NCBI GenBank assembly: GCA_028698335.1
Contig: JAQVDP010000008.1
Location: forward strand, 62,001 to 126,000
Origin: Nevskiales bacterium
Lineage (GTDB): Bacteria; Pseudomonadota; Gammaproteobacteria; Nevskiales; Nevskiaceae
Direction: 5' to 3'
Length of the DNA: 64,000 nucleotides
Translations under genes and position numbers: made by a program
Shown: positions 1-8,181 of the stretch, one piece after another
Position numbering within the stretch: position 1 is the stretch's first letter
Layout: each line of letters begins with the position of its first letter
Notes under the pieces: model-generated
The model's input: only the letters and a program-made list of their open reading frames with translations
Databases searched by the model: none
What the model was told of the DNA's origin: nothing

Positions 1-444
1 GCTCAGCACCACCATGTGGGTTTCGGTCGCCATGATCATCAGGTAGGCCTGCAGTTCGCGCGGGCCCTCCTGGTAGCGCAGCTCCAGCAGGGTCGCGACC
101 GCGCCGCCGAGTTCCAGCGGCTGCTCCTCGACGACCTGGAACTGCGTCGCCAGATGCGACATGTCGCGCAGCTTGCGCATGGTGAAGCCGTCCAGGCAGC
201 TGCGCCGCGGATCGTAGGCCTCGCGGGTCAGGACCAGCTGGTCCTGCGCCCAGCCCTGCGTGTCGGCGCGCGGCGGGCGCGCGATCAGGTCGGCACCCAG
301 CAAGCCGCGCTGCAGGGTCCACTCCGCGGGCACCTGCAGGCGCCAGCCGTCGCCGGACACCGTCTCCGGCGCGGCCGCTGGCGCTGCCGTCGGCAGACTC
401 AGCAGCAGACCGGCGAACAGGCCTGGAAGCCACCGCGGGCGCAT
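1..444 (-). CDS. Secreted hypothetical protein, truncated by the window edge
   Basis: The reading frame starts at an ATG and stays open to the window edge, giving 148 codons without a stop; the C-terminus lies outside. The first ~24 residues form a signal peptide (basic MRPRW start, hydrophobic core, Ala-rich cleavage region). The mature part begins with GDGWRLQVPAEWTLQRG, which recalls the start of DcrB/PsbP-like periplasmic proteins, but I cannot confirm the family. Two features are visible: an RRSCLDGFTM segment with a single Cys, and a run of charged and hydrophobic residues typical of beta strands. The start lies 10 nt after the stop of the phosphoesterase lipoprotein gene on the same strand, so the two are probably co-transcribed. 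Function unknown. Confidence 0.6.
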   Translation of the reverse strand, partial: MRPRWLPGLFAGLLLSLPTAAPAAAPETVSGDGWRLQVPAEWTLQRGLLGADLIARPPRADTQGWAQDQLVLTREAYDPRRSCLDGFTMRKLRDMSHLATQFQVVEEQPLELGGAVATLLELRYQEGPRELQAYLMIMATETHMVVLS

Positions 445-454
445 GACCCGGAAC

Positions 455-1552
455 TTACTTGCTGAAGCTGCGCGTGTACGCCGGCACCGGCTTGCCCTTG
501 CCGTCGACCGGCAGCTCCAGGTTGTCGAGCAGGTAGGCTTCGCCGGTCAGCGTGCCGTCGGTGACCTCGAACCAGAAGAAGCCCGGGGTCAGATCCTGCT
601 GCCAGTAGGCTTGGTTGGATTCCGGATCGCCGAACTCGCGGGTATCCGAACCGCCGCCTGAGAGCACGAACTCGGTCTTGCCGTTGCAGCTCTCGACGGG
701 CTTGAGCCACTGCATGTCGTGATCGTGGCCGTAGAGCATCATGTCGACGCCGCCGTTGTAGTCGGGATTGCAGGCGCTGGCGTCGAGGAATTCCTTCCAC
801 GGCGTGCCGCTCGTGGTCCCGGGGAAGACCGTGCCGTTGAAGCCGTCGAAGCTGCCGGCGTTGCCGTGCTGGCCGTTGGACACGTACGGATGGTGCGAGA
901 ACGCGAAGGTCCACTTGGCGGTGCTGGCACTCAGCGCGGCCTGGAACCACTGCAGCTGCGCGGCCCCGTAGGTCGTGTAGTAGTACTCGGTCTGCAGCGG
1001 ATTCTGCAGCGACGCCGCCAGCGGGTTGGCGTCGAGCGAGAAGAACTCGGCGATCGGCGTTTCGCCGGCCTTCAGATCCAGTGGCGCGGTGAACGCGTAA
1101 TAGCGCGCGGGCATCCGCCAGCGGCCGGAATTCTGTTCGGCGGCGCTGTACTCGACCTGATACTCACCCTTGTTGTTGTTGTCACCCAAGCCCAGGCTGC
1201 TCGCCGAGTTGTCGTGGTTGCCGAGCGTCAGGTAGATCGGGAAGTCGAGAACCGAATAGGGTTCCTCGAACTTGGTCTGGAACTGCTCGTCGTCCACCGA
1301 GGTGACGCCGCTGTCGTAGATGTTGTCACCCAGCTCCAGCGCGAAGTCGCAGCCCTTGATCGCGCAGACCTGCGCCATCGCGTTGGCGACGGCGTACTGG
1401 TTGTCGTTGGCTCGTCCGGCGTCGCCGAAGGCGACGAAGCGCACGACACGCTTGCCATCGGACGTGGTCGAACCGGTACCGTCGGTGACATCACTCTGCC
1501 CGCAGGCGGCGAGCAGGACGGCGGCAATTACAGACAGACGGGAAAAACGCAT
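455..1552 (-). CDS. Lipoprotein metallophosphoesterase (purple acid phosphatase-like)
   Basis: This 365-residue protein carries the calcineurin-like metallophosphoesterase motifs in order: FGDAG, LGDNIYD, TLGNHDN, FSHHPY and YGHDHD, supplying the Asp, Asn and His ligands of a di-metal centre. The layout resembles tartrate-resistant acid phosphatases, which hydrolyse phosphomonoesters. The chosen ATG gives a lipoprotein signal peptide with lipobox LAAC near residue 17, so the enzyme should be anchored facing the periplasm or the outside. The frame is open much further upstream, but that part has no membrane signal and is Arg-rich, as expected for non-coding GC-rich sequence. The natural substrate cannot be read from the sequence. 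The next gene starts 10 nt downstream. Confidence 0.85.
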   Translation of the reverse strand: MRFSRLSVIAAVLLAACGQSDVTDGTGSTTSDGKRVVRFVAFGDAGRANDNQYAVANAMAQVCAIKGCDFALELGDNIYDSGVTSVDDEQFQTKFEEPYSVLDFPIYLTLGNHDNSASSLGLGDNNNKGEYQVEYSAAEQNSGRWRMPARYYAFTAPLDLKAGETPIAEFFSLDANPLAASLQNPLQTEYYYTTYGAAQLQWFQAALSASTAKWTFAFSHHPYVSNGQHGNAGSFDGFNGTVFPGTTSGTPWKEFLDASACNPDYNGGVDMMLYGHDHDMQWLKPVESCNGKTEFVLSGGGSDTREFGDPESNQAYWQQDLTPGFFWFEVTDGTLTGEAYLLDNLELPVDGKGKPVPAYTRSFSK

Positions 1553-1683
1553 GGGATCCACAAAATCGAATGATTGACCCTTTATTCTGACATCGATGGA
1601 TGATGTTGTGATGACACGCGGCCGGGGCCGGGTACCGGTCGTCATCCGCATGCCCGACGCGAGCGCCGTGGCGCGAACAGGCC

Positions 1684-2046
1684 CTAGCGCAGCGGAATCG
1701 GGCTGGTTTCGACGATGCTGCGGTCGCTCATCAGCGAATACGCCCGATCGACCGGATACGCCGCCGGATCGCAGCGATCGGAGCTGACGGTCGAGACATC
1801 CAGCGCGGATGCCGCGCCCACCGCAGCCACCGCGGTCGCGAGGGATCGCCACGGACGGTCGCTGTAGATCAGCGTCGGGCGGACCCGGCCGTCCCCCTGG
1901 CACTGCTCGTGGAATTCGGTGACGACATGCGGCGCCATCGCCCGCGCAATCGCTTCGCGCACCTCGTCGGGCGTGGCCGCCACAGCCGGCGACACCAGCC
2001 CGGTCCCGACCCACGCAAGCATCGCGACACCGCTTCGAATCCACAT
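1684..2046 (-). CDS. Small exported hypothetical protein
   Basis: This 120-residue protein starts at ATG with MWIRSGVAMLAWVGTG, a clean signal peptide with probable cleavage after AVAA. The mature part of about 95 residues has two Cys (in EQCQGD and DRCDPA) that could form a disulfide. It also has a short Ala/Val-rich hydrophobic segment. I recognise no family. It lies between alkA (101 nt upstream) and the phosphoesterase lipoprotein (131 nt downstream), all on the minus strand, but the gaps are too large to claim one operon. An overlapping long frame on the same strand reads into alkA and was rejected because it lacks a start that would give a signal peptide. Confidence 0.55.
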   Translation of the reverse strand: MWIRSGVAMLAWVGTGLVSPAVAATPDEVREAIARAMAPHVVTEFHEQCQGDGRVRPTLIYSDRPWRSLATAVAAVGAASALDVSTVSSDRCDPAAYPVDRAYSLMSDRSIVETSPIPLR

Positions 2047-2147
2047 GCCGATCCCTCGTGCCGGCGGTCGTCCGCTTGCGGATCGCCACCGGATGTCCTG
2101 TCCTGCGGCCGACGCTAGCGCAGGACATTCCCACCGGCAAGCGGCGG

Positions 2148-2963
2148 TCACACCGTCCACAGATAGGTCGCCGCCAGCGCCCGGTACGGCCGCCAGGCCT
2201 CGGCGCGCCGCAGCAGCCCGGCCGGCGAGTGGCATCCCGCCGCCCGGATCAGCCCGACGTCGCCATGCGGGAACGCATCCGGATCGCGCCCCAGGCGGAT
2301 CGCCAGATAGGCGCGCGTCCATGGGCCGAAGCCCGGAAGGTCCTGCAACACGCGATCGACTTCGTTCCAGCCGGCGCTCTCCAGCCGCAGATGACCGTCG
2401 ACGACCGCCCGCGCCAGGCCGCGCAGCGTGGCGACCCGCCGCCCCGGCATCCCGATCCGCGCCAGGTCGGCGTCGAGCACGCCCGACGGCGTCAGGCTTC
2501 CGCCGCAGCGCTGCACCAGCCGCTGTGTGAGCGTCGCGGCGGCGGCGACGCTGACCTGCTGCCCGATCACCGTCCGCACGCACAGCTCGAACCCGTCCCA
2601 GCAGCCCAGCGGGCGCAGCCCCGGCACGCGCCCGATCCGTGGCCGCAGATCGGGACAGCGCGCCAGCGCCTGCGCCGCCGGACGCGGATCCTCGTCCGCC
2701 GCGAACAGGCGCGCCACCCGCGACGCGGCCGCGTCCCCCGGATCGGCGACACCGACGAGCCGCAGCCGCCGCGCGACCCGCGGCCCGTCGGCCGCGACGC
2801 GGATCGTCGATGCCCCCACCCGGCGCAGGTAGACGTCGCCATCGACTGCCTCCGGCCCTGCGATCAGGCGCGGCCGCAGATAGTCGAGCCAGACCCGCCA
2901 CGGCAGCGCGCGGCGCAGCGCCAGCTCGCACGCCGCCGGAGCGGCCCCGCCGGCGCCGGTCAT
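2148..2963 (-). CDS. alkA: DNA-3-methyladenine glycosylase II (AlkA-like)
   Basis: This 271-residue protein excises alkylated bases such as 3-methyladenine in base-excision repair. The N-terminal ~110 residues match the AlkA N domain (RALPWRVWLDYLRPR start). The HhH-GPD glycosylase fold follows, with FELCVRTVIGQQVSVAAAAT, the hairpin LPGFGPWTRAYLAIR and the downstream HGDVGL, whose Asp is the expected catalytic residue. Its ATG overlaps the stop of ada as ATGA, so the two are translationally coupled. In E. coli alkA is under Ada control; the coupling here implies the same co-induction by methylation damage, which is inference. Confidence 0.92.
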   Translation of the reverse strand: MTGAGGAAPAACELALRRALPWRVWLDYLRPRLIAGPEAVDGDVYLRRVGASTIRVAADGPRVARRLRLVGVADPGDAAASRVARLFAADEDPRPAAQALARCPDLRPRIGRVPGLRPLGCWDGFELCVRTVIGQQVSVAAAATLTQRLVQRCGGSLTPSGVLDADLARIGMPGRRVATLRGLARAVVDGHLRLESAGWNEVDRVLQDLPGFGPWTRAYLAIRLGRDPDAFPHGDVGLIRAAGCHSPAGLLRRAEAWRPYRALAATYLWTV

Positions 2964-4039
2964 GCTCCGGGCCGCGATCCCGCCACCTGGGCGCGCTCGT
3001 GATCGAGCAGCGCCCGCTTGCGTTCGAGCCCCCATTTGTAGCCGCCGAGCCCGCCGTCGCCGCGGATCACGCGATGGCAGGGCACCAGCACGCCGACGCG
3101 GTTGGCGGCACAGGCGCTGGCAACGGCGCGCACCGCCCGCGGGCGGCCGATCGCCGCGGCAACCTCGGTGTACGAGCGCACTTCGCCGCTCGGAATCGTG
3201 CACAGGAAGTTCCAGACCTTCATCTGGAACGCGGTGCCGCGCAGGTCGAGCGGCAGCTCGGGCAACGGCTGCCCCCGCGACAGATGTGCGTCGAGCGCAT
3301 CCATCCACGCGGCGAAGGCTGCGCCGGCCGCCGCGTCCATCGGACTCAGGCGGGCACCCGGATATTCGGCACGCAAGCGCTGCAGCAGGCGCGCGTCGTC
3401 GACGTCGAACTGCACGAAACACAGACCGCGGTCGGTCGCGCCGATCATCATCCGCCCCAGCGCGGTCGTGGCGCTGGCATACGAAATCGCAATACCGTCG
3501 CCGCCGGCGCGGTACTGCCTGGGGGTCATCCCCAGATGGGTCGCCAGCTTGGCGTAGGCCCGGCTGGCCGAACCGTAACCGGCATCCTGGATCGCCCGCG
3601 TCACCGGCGCACCCGCCCGCAGCTCCTGGCGCAGACCGCGTAGACGCAGGGCGTCCTGATACTGCTTCGGACTGATGCCGATCACCGCCTTGAAGCGGCG
3701 CTGCAGGTGAAACGGGCTCATGTGCGCCAGCGCCGCCAGGGCGTCGAGGTCGGGCGCTTCCTGCGTATGCGCTTCCAGATAACGGCAGACCTCGAGCATG
3801 CGTTCGACGGTACGGCTGTCGGCCCGCTGCTGCAGCGGCCGGCAGCGCTTGCACGGCCGCAATCCGTCGGCCTGCGCCGCGGCCGGCGTCACGTAGAAAC
3901 GCACGTTGCGCCGCAACGGCCGCCGCGAGGTGCACGAAGGGCGGCAGTAGACGCCGGTCGTCAGTACGCCATAGTAGAAGCGGCCGTCCTGCGTCGCATC
4001 CCGGTCCTGCACCGCCTGCCAGCAAAGATCGTCGTTCAT
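2960..4039 (-). CDS. ada: Ada: methylphosphotriester/O6-methylguanine methyltransferase and transcriptional activator
   Basis: This 359-residue bifunctional protein has all three Ada modules. Residues ~10-75 form the zinc domain with four Cys (VYCRPSC and PCKRC), one of which accepts methyl groups from phosphotriesters. An AraC-type helix-turn-helix follows (~80-180). The C-terminal methyltransferase (~190-350) has the VPCHRVI acceptor cysteine. The ATG start at 4039 was preferred to an in-frame GTG three codons upstream. Methylated Ada normally activates its own promoter and alkylation-repair genes; alkA follows with an ATGA overlap. The ~95-nt gap to dapA, with dapA upstream on the same strand, may hold the ada promoter. 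Confidence 0.95.
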   Translation of the reverse strand: MNDDLCWQAVQDRDATQDGRFYYGVLTTGVYCRPSCTSRRPLRRNVRFYVTPAAAQADGLRPCKRCRPLQQRADSRTVERMLEVCRYLEAHTQEAPDLDALAALAHMSPFHLQRRFKAVIGISPKQYQDALRLRGLRQELRAGAPVTRAIQDAGYGSASRAYAKLATHLGMTPRQYRAGGDGIAISYASATTALGRMMIGATDRGLCFVQFDVDDARLLQRLRAEYPGARLSPMDAAAGAAFAAWMDALDAHLSRGQPLPELPLDLRGTAFQMKVWNFLCTIPSGEVRSYTEVAAAIGRPRAVRAVASACAANRVGVLVPCHRVIRGDGGLGGYKWGLERKRALLDHERAQVAGSRPGA

Positions 4040-4134
4040 GGCCGTCACCGTTCAAGTCTAGACGAGCAGTCTGGTGCCCGGCGGCCGGACCGGCATTCCG
4101 GTTCTTGCGCACATTGCCGCCATGCGCACGCCGG

Positions 4135-5013
4135 CTACAGCGCCATGATCGCCGGCAGCATCCGCTCCACGCGCGCACGGCACTCGGCGGTCGCCGGCAG
4201 CAGCGGCAGGCGCAGGCCGTCCTCGATCAGCCCCAGCGCCGCGAGCGCGGCCTTCAGCGGTGCCGGATTCGGCTCCGCAAACAGTGCGCGGATCCACGGC
4301 CGCAACGCATCGGCAATCCCCCGCGCCGCGACCAGATCGCCGCCCCGCACCTGGTCGAGCATGCGCCGGTACAGATCCGGCCGGATATGCGCCGCTGCGG
4401 CAATGGCGCCGTGCCCGCCCAGGCAGGCGTTCACGAAGATCATCGCATCCTCGCCGCTGAGCACCTTCAGCGGTGTGTGCCGGATCAGCTCGGCCAGCTG
4501 ATCGGCGTCATGGCCGGCGCTCTGCTTGATCGCCACGAACTGCGGATTGCGCGCCAGCGTCTGCAGCGTCTCGAACTCGATGTTCACCCCGCTGCGATAG
4601 GGGATGTTGTAGATCACGATCGGTTGCTCCGCCGCCGCGGCAACGACCTCGAAGTGGCGGACGATGCCCGCCTGCGATGGGCGCGTGTAGTACGGCGCAC
4701 TCAACAGGAAGCCGGTAACACCGTCACCGCGGCGTCGGCGCACCGATGCGGCGACGGCGGCGGTATCGTTGCCGGCGACCCCGAAGACGACGGGACAGGC
4801 GCCGGCCGCCTCGAGCACGGCATCCAGCACCCGATCCTGTTCCTGCGCGGTCAGTGTCGCCGGCTCGCCGGTGGTCCCGCAGACGACCAATCCGTCGATG
4901 CCCTCGCGGACCAGACGGTCGGTCAGCGCCTGCAGGTGCGTGAAATCGACCCGCGCCCCGCCGCCACCAAACGGCGTCACCAGGGGAACCCAAATACCTT
5001 CGAATGTTGTCAC
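4135..5013 (-). CDS. dapA: 4-hydroxy-tetrahydrodipicolinate synthase
   Basis: DapA condenses pyruvate with aspartate semialdehyde in the lysine/diaminopimelate pathway. The 292-residue length is typical. Visible motifs are CGTTGEPAT (substrate-binding Thr pair), VIYNIPYRSG (catalytic Tyr), FVAIKQSAG (Schiff-base Lys) and LFAEPNPAPLK near the C-terminus. The start is GTG, supported by AAAGGAG seven bases upstream. Family members with this fold include other pyruvate aldolases, so a paralogue is possible, but the C-terminal match to E. coli DapA is good. An 18-bp palindrome sits 26 nt upstream of the start. The gene is not in an operon with other lysine genes here. Confidence 0.85.
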   Translation of the reverse strand: MTTFEGIWVPLVTPFGGGGARVDFTHLQALTDRLVREGIDGLVVCGTTGEPATLTAQEQDRVLDAVLEAAGACPVVFGVAGNDTAAVAASVRRRRGDGVTGFLLSAPYYTRPSQAGIVRHFEVVAAAAEQPIVIYNIPYRSGVNIEFETLQTLARNPQFVAIKQSAGHDADQLAELIRHTPLKVLSGEDAMIFVNACLGGHGAIAAAAHIRPDLYRRMLDQVRGGDLVAARGIADALRPWIRALFAEPNPAPLKAALAALGLIEDGLRLPLLPATAECRARVERMLPAIMAL

Positions 5014-5038
5014 CGCAGTACTCCTTTTCGACTGAAAA

Positions 5039-5056
5039 TGAATGGCGGGCCATTCA
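5039..5056 (-). promoter_or_regulatory. 18-bp palindrome upstream of dapA
   Basis: TGAATGGC-GG-GCCATTCA is a perfect inverted repeat with 8-bp arms and a 2-bp centre. It ends 26 nt before the dapA GTG. It could be an operator overlapping or following the dapA promoter, or form a hairpin in the leader. No regulator in the window is an obvious partner. Confidence 0.5.
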
Positions 5057-5434
5057 GGTCGACGGTCCGGTGCCTTGCGACGATCGGCGGACCCTCTGGA
5101 GACTGCAGTGCGATGAAGCGGCAGCGCCTCCGTCGGATCACGTCCGACGTCAGCGCGGCTGTCCGTCAGACGGATACCCGCTTCTTGGATTTGCTGGCCA
5201 CGGCTAGGCTCAAGGCCCCGTTGGCATCGGCCGCGTACGCGCACGCCCGCCCGCACCGGCTTGCGGCGAGGACATGGCGACGAAGATGCGGCTGCTGCAT
5301 GGAATTCGATGCGATCGGAACGGGGCGCGCACGATACGCCGCCGCGTCCGTTGCTGCAAAGCCGCCGGGCAACGCACCGGGCCAGCGCCCGCGCCGCATG
5401 ACCCCGGCGCCAGTGGCGGGTGGCGCAGGCGGCA

Positions 5435-5462
5435 TTGAGATCGATGATGATATCTTTACATT
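5435..5462 (+). promoter_or_regulatory. Putative sigma-70 promoter for the M24-EphD-PF10118 operon
   Basis: TTGAGA (5435-5440) and TACATT (5457-5462) are separated by 16 bp, 31 nt before the GTG start. The -10 box lies inside the first palindrome, an arrangement in which a bound repressor would block RNA polymerase. The match is moderate and is an inference from sequence only. Confidence 0.35.
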
Positions 5463-5481
5463 GACCAATGTCATTGCAATG
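5458..5481 (+). promoter_or_regulatory. Two adjoining palindromes, TetR-type operator candidate
   Basis: ACATTG-AC-CAATGT (5458-5471) is a palindrome with 6-bp arms. It is directly followed by CATTGCAATG (5472-5481), a perfect 10-bp palindrome. The repeated CATTG/CAATG half-site is consistent with a dimeric repressor, possibly two dimers. The site lies between the putative -10 box and the Shine-Dalgarno GGAGGT. Confidence 0.5.
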
Positions 5482-5492
5482 GAGGTCCGCCC

Positions 5493-6386
5493 GTGTCGCA
5501 CGTCCCCAGCCCGGCTGAACTGGATCGCTTCCGCGAGGTTCAGCGCCTGGCCTATCGCTGCGCCGAAACCGTCGCGGCCGAACTCGAGCCCGGCGTCACC
5601 GAACGCGAGGCCGCCGCGCGGATGCAGGCGTTTTTCGATGCCGAGGGTGTGGACGACTGCTTTCATCGTCCTTTCGCCTGGTTCGGCGACCGCACCGCCT
5701 TCCGCGGCCTGATCGGCGTGCGGCAGCTCGGCGGCTTCAATCCCGCGTTCTATCCCGGCCTGCGCCGGCTGCAGCGCGGCATGCCGTTCATTCTCGACTG
5801 CGCGCCGAGCGTGCGCGGCTATACCGCGGACATCGGCTACTGCGGCGTGATCGGCGAGAACGCCCTGCTCGACCGGCTGATGGACGACCTGCTCGAGTAC
5901 CGCGAGCTGATCCTGGCCGGCGTCCGCGCGCGCAAACCGCTGGCGCAGATCAGCCGCGACGTCGACCGCCTGTGCGCGCGCCAGGGTTACGAACCGCGCC
6001 ACAAGGCCTATCCGTTCGAGACCCTGGCGCATCGGGTCGAGGTGCTCGAGGACGACCACAAGGCGGAGCACCTGAGCGTGGCCCGCTTCGGCCTGCGCAA
6101 CCTTGGCGAGCTGATCCGCGCCGCGCGCAACAGCCGCGAACAGGGCTGGTCGCCGATCTGGAACAGCGGCTCGCGCTCGGAACATGCGCCGACCCCGGGG
6201 CTGTGGGCGGTCGAGCCGCATCTGGGCTTCCGCCACGTCGGCGCCAAGTTCGAGGAGCTGCTGGTGGTGACCGACGACGACGCCTACTGGCTCGATGACG
6301 ACGTCCCGCATGTGCGGCGCTGGCGGCAGCGCGGGCTGTGGGCGGCGGCGGACACCCCTTCCGCGATCGCCGGAGTGGCGGCATGA
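5493..6386 (+). CDS. M24 (creatinase/prolidase-fold) metallopeptidase family protein
   Basis: This 297-residue protein keeps the five metal ligands of the pita-bread fold: Asp in ILDCAP, Asp in YTADIG, His in TLAHRV, Glu in AVEPHLG and Glu in KFEELL. It is therefore probably an active di-metal enzyme, although many M24 members cleave C-N bonds other than peptides. It lacks the N-terminal domain of prolidases. GTG start with GGAGGT seven bases upstream. The stop overlaps the ATG of the hydrolase-SDR fusion (ATGA), so it belongs to a three-gene operon with that gene and a PF10118 hydrolase. Substrate unknown; the partners suggest a lipid- or epoxide-related compound. Confidence 0.8.
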   Translation: MSHVPSPAELDRFREVQRLAYRCAETVAAELEPGVTEREAAARMQAFFDAEGVDDCFHRPFAWFGDRTAFRGLIGVRQLGGFNPAFYPGLRRLQRGMPFILDCAPSVRGYTADIGYCGVIGENALLDRLMDDLLEYRELILAGVRARKPLAQISRDVDRLCARQGYEPRHKAYPFETLAHRVEVLEDDHKAEHLSVARFGLRNLGELIRAARNSREQGWSPIWNSGSRSEHAPTPGLWAVEPHLGFRHVGAKFEELLVVTDDDAYWLDDDVPHVRRWRQRGLWAAADTPSAIAGVAA

Positions 6387-8155
6387 ACGCCCCGACCGAT
6401 CCGGCGATCGTCCCGACCGCCAGCGGCGACGCGTTCGCCGTACGCGGTGACGGCGTCGAACTGGCGGTGCAGCAGTGGGGCTGTGAGCACGCGACGACGA
6501 TCGTGCTGGTCCACGGCTACCCCGACAGCCGTCACGTCTGGGACGCGGTGGCGACGTCACTGGCCCGGCGCTTTCATGTCGTCGCCTACGACGTGCGCGG
6601 CTGCGGCGAGTCCGGCGCGCCGGAACACCGCGACGGCTACGCACTTGGACATCTGGTCGCCGATCTGGCCGCGGTGATCGACCACGTCAGTCCCGACCGG
6701 CCGGTGCATCTGGTGGGACACGACTGGGGCTCGATCCAGTCCTGGGACGCGGTCAGCGACCCGCGGCTCGACGGCCGCATCGCATCGTACACCTCGATCT
6801 CGGGCCTGAGCCTCGACCACGTCGGCGACCGGCTGCGCCAGAACCTGCGCTCGATGCAGCCGTCGAAACTGATGCAGACGGCGCGGCAACTGCAACGCTC
6901 GTGGTACATGGGCATGTTCCAGCTGCCCGGCGCGGCGCCGGGTCTGTGGCGGCTCGGCCTGGACCGCCTGTGGCCGCAGATCCTCGAGCGACTGGAGGGC
7001 GGCGCCGTTCCGGTCTCGGCGAGCCAGCGCCGCGACGGCGTCAACGGCATCGAGCTGTATCGGGCCAACGTCTTTAGGCACCTCAGCCGGCCGCAGCCGC
7101 GCCGGGTCGGCACCCCGGTGCAGATGCTGGTGCCGACGCAGGATCCGTTCGTCACGCCGATGCTGCTCGACGTCCCGGCCGCATGGGTCGACCGGCTGTG
7201 GCGCTTCGACCTCGACGCCGGACACTGGGCACCGCTGAGCCATCCAGAATGGGTGGCGACGCGCATCGAAGCCTTCGTCGACTACATCGACCAGGGCATC
7301 GCCGCGACGCGCTTCGAACGCGCGCGCGTCCACGGACCGCGGCGGCGCCACGGCGGCAAGCTGGTCGTGGTCACCGGAGCCGGCTCGGGCATCGGACGCG
7401 AGACGCTGCTGAACTTCGCCGAACAGGGCGCGACGGTGGTGGCCGTCGACATCAACGGCGAGGCCGCCGAGCGCAGTGCGGAACTGGCCCGTCTGCTCGA
7501 CGCCACCGCATTCGCGTTCGCGGTCGACGTCGGCGACGCCGCCGCGATGGAAACCCTGGCACGCCGCATCGAGGAGGATTTCGGCGGCGCCGACGTCGTC
7601 GTCAACAACGCCGGCATCGGCATGGCCGGCGCCTTCCTGGACACCACCGTCGAGGACTGGGAAAAGCTGCTGCACGTCAATCTCTGGGGCGTGATCCACG
7701 GCAGTCGCCTGTTTGCCGCGCCGATGCGCGAACGCGGTCACGGCGTGATCGTCAACGTCGCGTCCGGGCTGGCCTATACGCCGACCCGTTCGCTGCCCGC
7801 CTACGCGACCAGCAAGGCAGCGGTACTGATGCTGTCCGACTGCCTCCGCGCCGAACTGGCCGACACCGGTGTGCGCGTGGTCAGTGTCTGCCCCGGCATC
7901 GTCGACACCGGCATCACCGATGCGGTGCGCTTCGTCGGCACCGATGAAGCCGAGCAGCAGCGGCGTCGCGAACGCGCCAAGGCGCTGTACCAGCGCCGCA
8001 ACCTGAAGCCGCAGGCGGTCGCCCGTGCGATTGTCGACGCGGTCGAAAATCCGCGCGAGACCGTCACCGTCGGCGCGGAAGCCAAGACCGCCCGCCTGCT
8101 CAGCCGCGTCGCGCCACGCGCGTTGCAGCGACTCGCACGTCTCGACCTGGCCTGA
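6383..8155 (+). CDS. EphD-type fusion: alpha/beta hydrolase (epoxide hydrolase-like) plus short-chain dehydrogenase
   Basis: This 590-residue two-domain enzyme has the size and layout of mycobacterial EphD. Residues ~25-310 form an alpha/beta hydrolase with LVHGYPDS (oxyanion), VGHDWGS (nucleophile Asp, as in epoxide hydrolases and dehalogenases) and DAGHWAP (catalytic His). Residues ~330-590 form a classical SDR with VTGAGSGIG (cofactor loop), NNAGIG, a Ser in NVASGLAY and the YATSK catalytic Tyr/Lys. A plausible two-step reaction is epoxide opening followed by alcohol oxidation, but the substrate is unknown. The ATG overlaps the upstream stop, and the PF10118 gene follows after 26 nt. Confidence 0.85.
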   Translation: MNAPTDPAIVPTASGDAFAVRGDGVELAVQQWGCEHATTIVLVHGYPDSRHVWDAVATSLARRFHVVAYDVRGCGESGAPEHRDGYALGHLVADLAAVIDHVSPDRPVHLVGHDWGSIQSWDAVSDPRLDGRIASYTSISGLSLDHVGDRLRQNLRSMQPSKLMQTARQLQRSWYMGMFQLPGAAPGLWRLGLDRLWPQILERLEGGAVPVSASQRRDGVNGIELYRANVFRHLSRPQPRRVGTPVQMLVPTQDPFVTPMLLDVPAAWVDRLWRFDLDAGHWAPLSHPEWVATRIEAFVDYIDQGIAATRFERARVHGPRRRHGGKLVVVTGAGSGIGRETLLNFAEQGATVVAVDINGEAAERSAELARLLDATAFAFAVDVGDAAAMETLARRIEEDFGGADVVVNNAGIGMAGAFLDTTVEDWEKLLHVNLWGVIHGSRLFAAPMRERGHGVIVNVASGLAYTPTRSLPAYATSKAAVLMLSDCLRAELADTGVRVVSVCPGIVDTGITDAVRFVGTDEAEQQRRRERAKALYQRRNLKPQAVARAIVDAVENPRETVTVGAEAKTARLLSRVAPRALQRLARLDLA

Positions 8156-8181
8156 TCCCCATCCCCATCCGGAGCCTCCAC

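Larger units (their letters stand above)
5014..5492. other. Intergenic region between divergent dapA and the M24 operon
   Basis: This 479-nt stretch has no convincing gene. Near its left end is the Shine-Dalgarno sequence and an 18-bp palindrome for dapA. Near its right end is an AT-richer patch with two nested palindromes and a likely promoter for the plus-strand operon. The middle (about 5060-5430) is GC-rich and shows only short hairpins such as CCGTC-A-GACGG near 5164-5174. Short frames there have no ribosome-binding site and no recognisable product. Confidence 0.6.

Noticed and set aside
4039..4048. GTG start for ada three codons upstream
   Set aside because: The ATG at 4039 is a better codon and gives the family N-terminus; no Shine-Dalgarno sequence favours the GTG.
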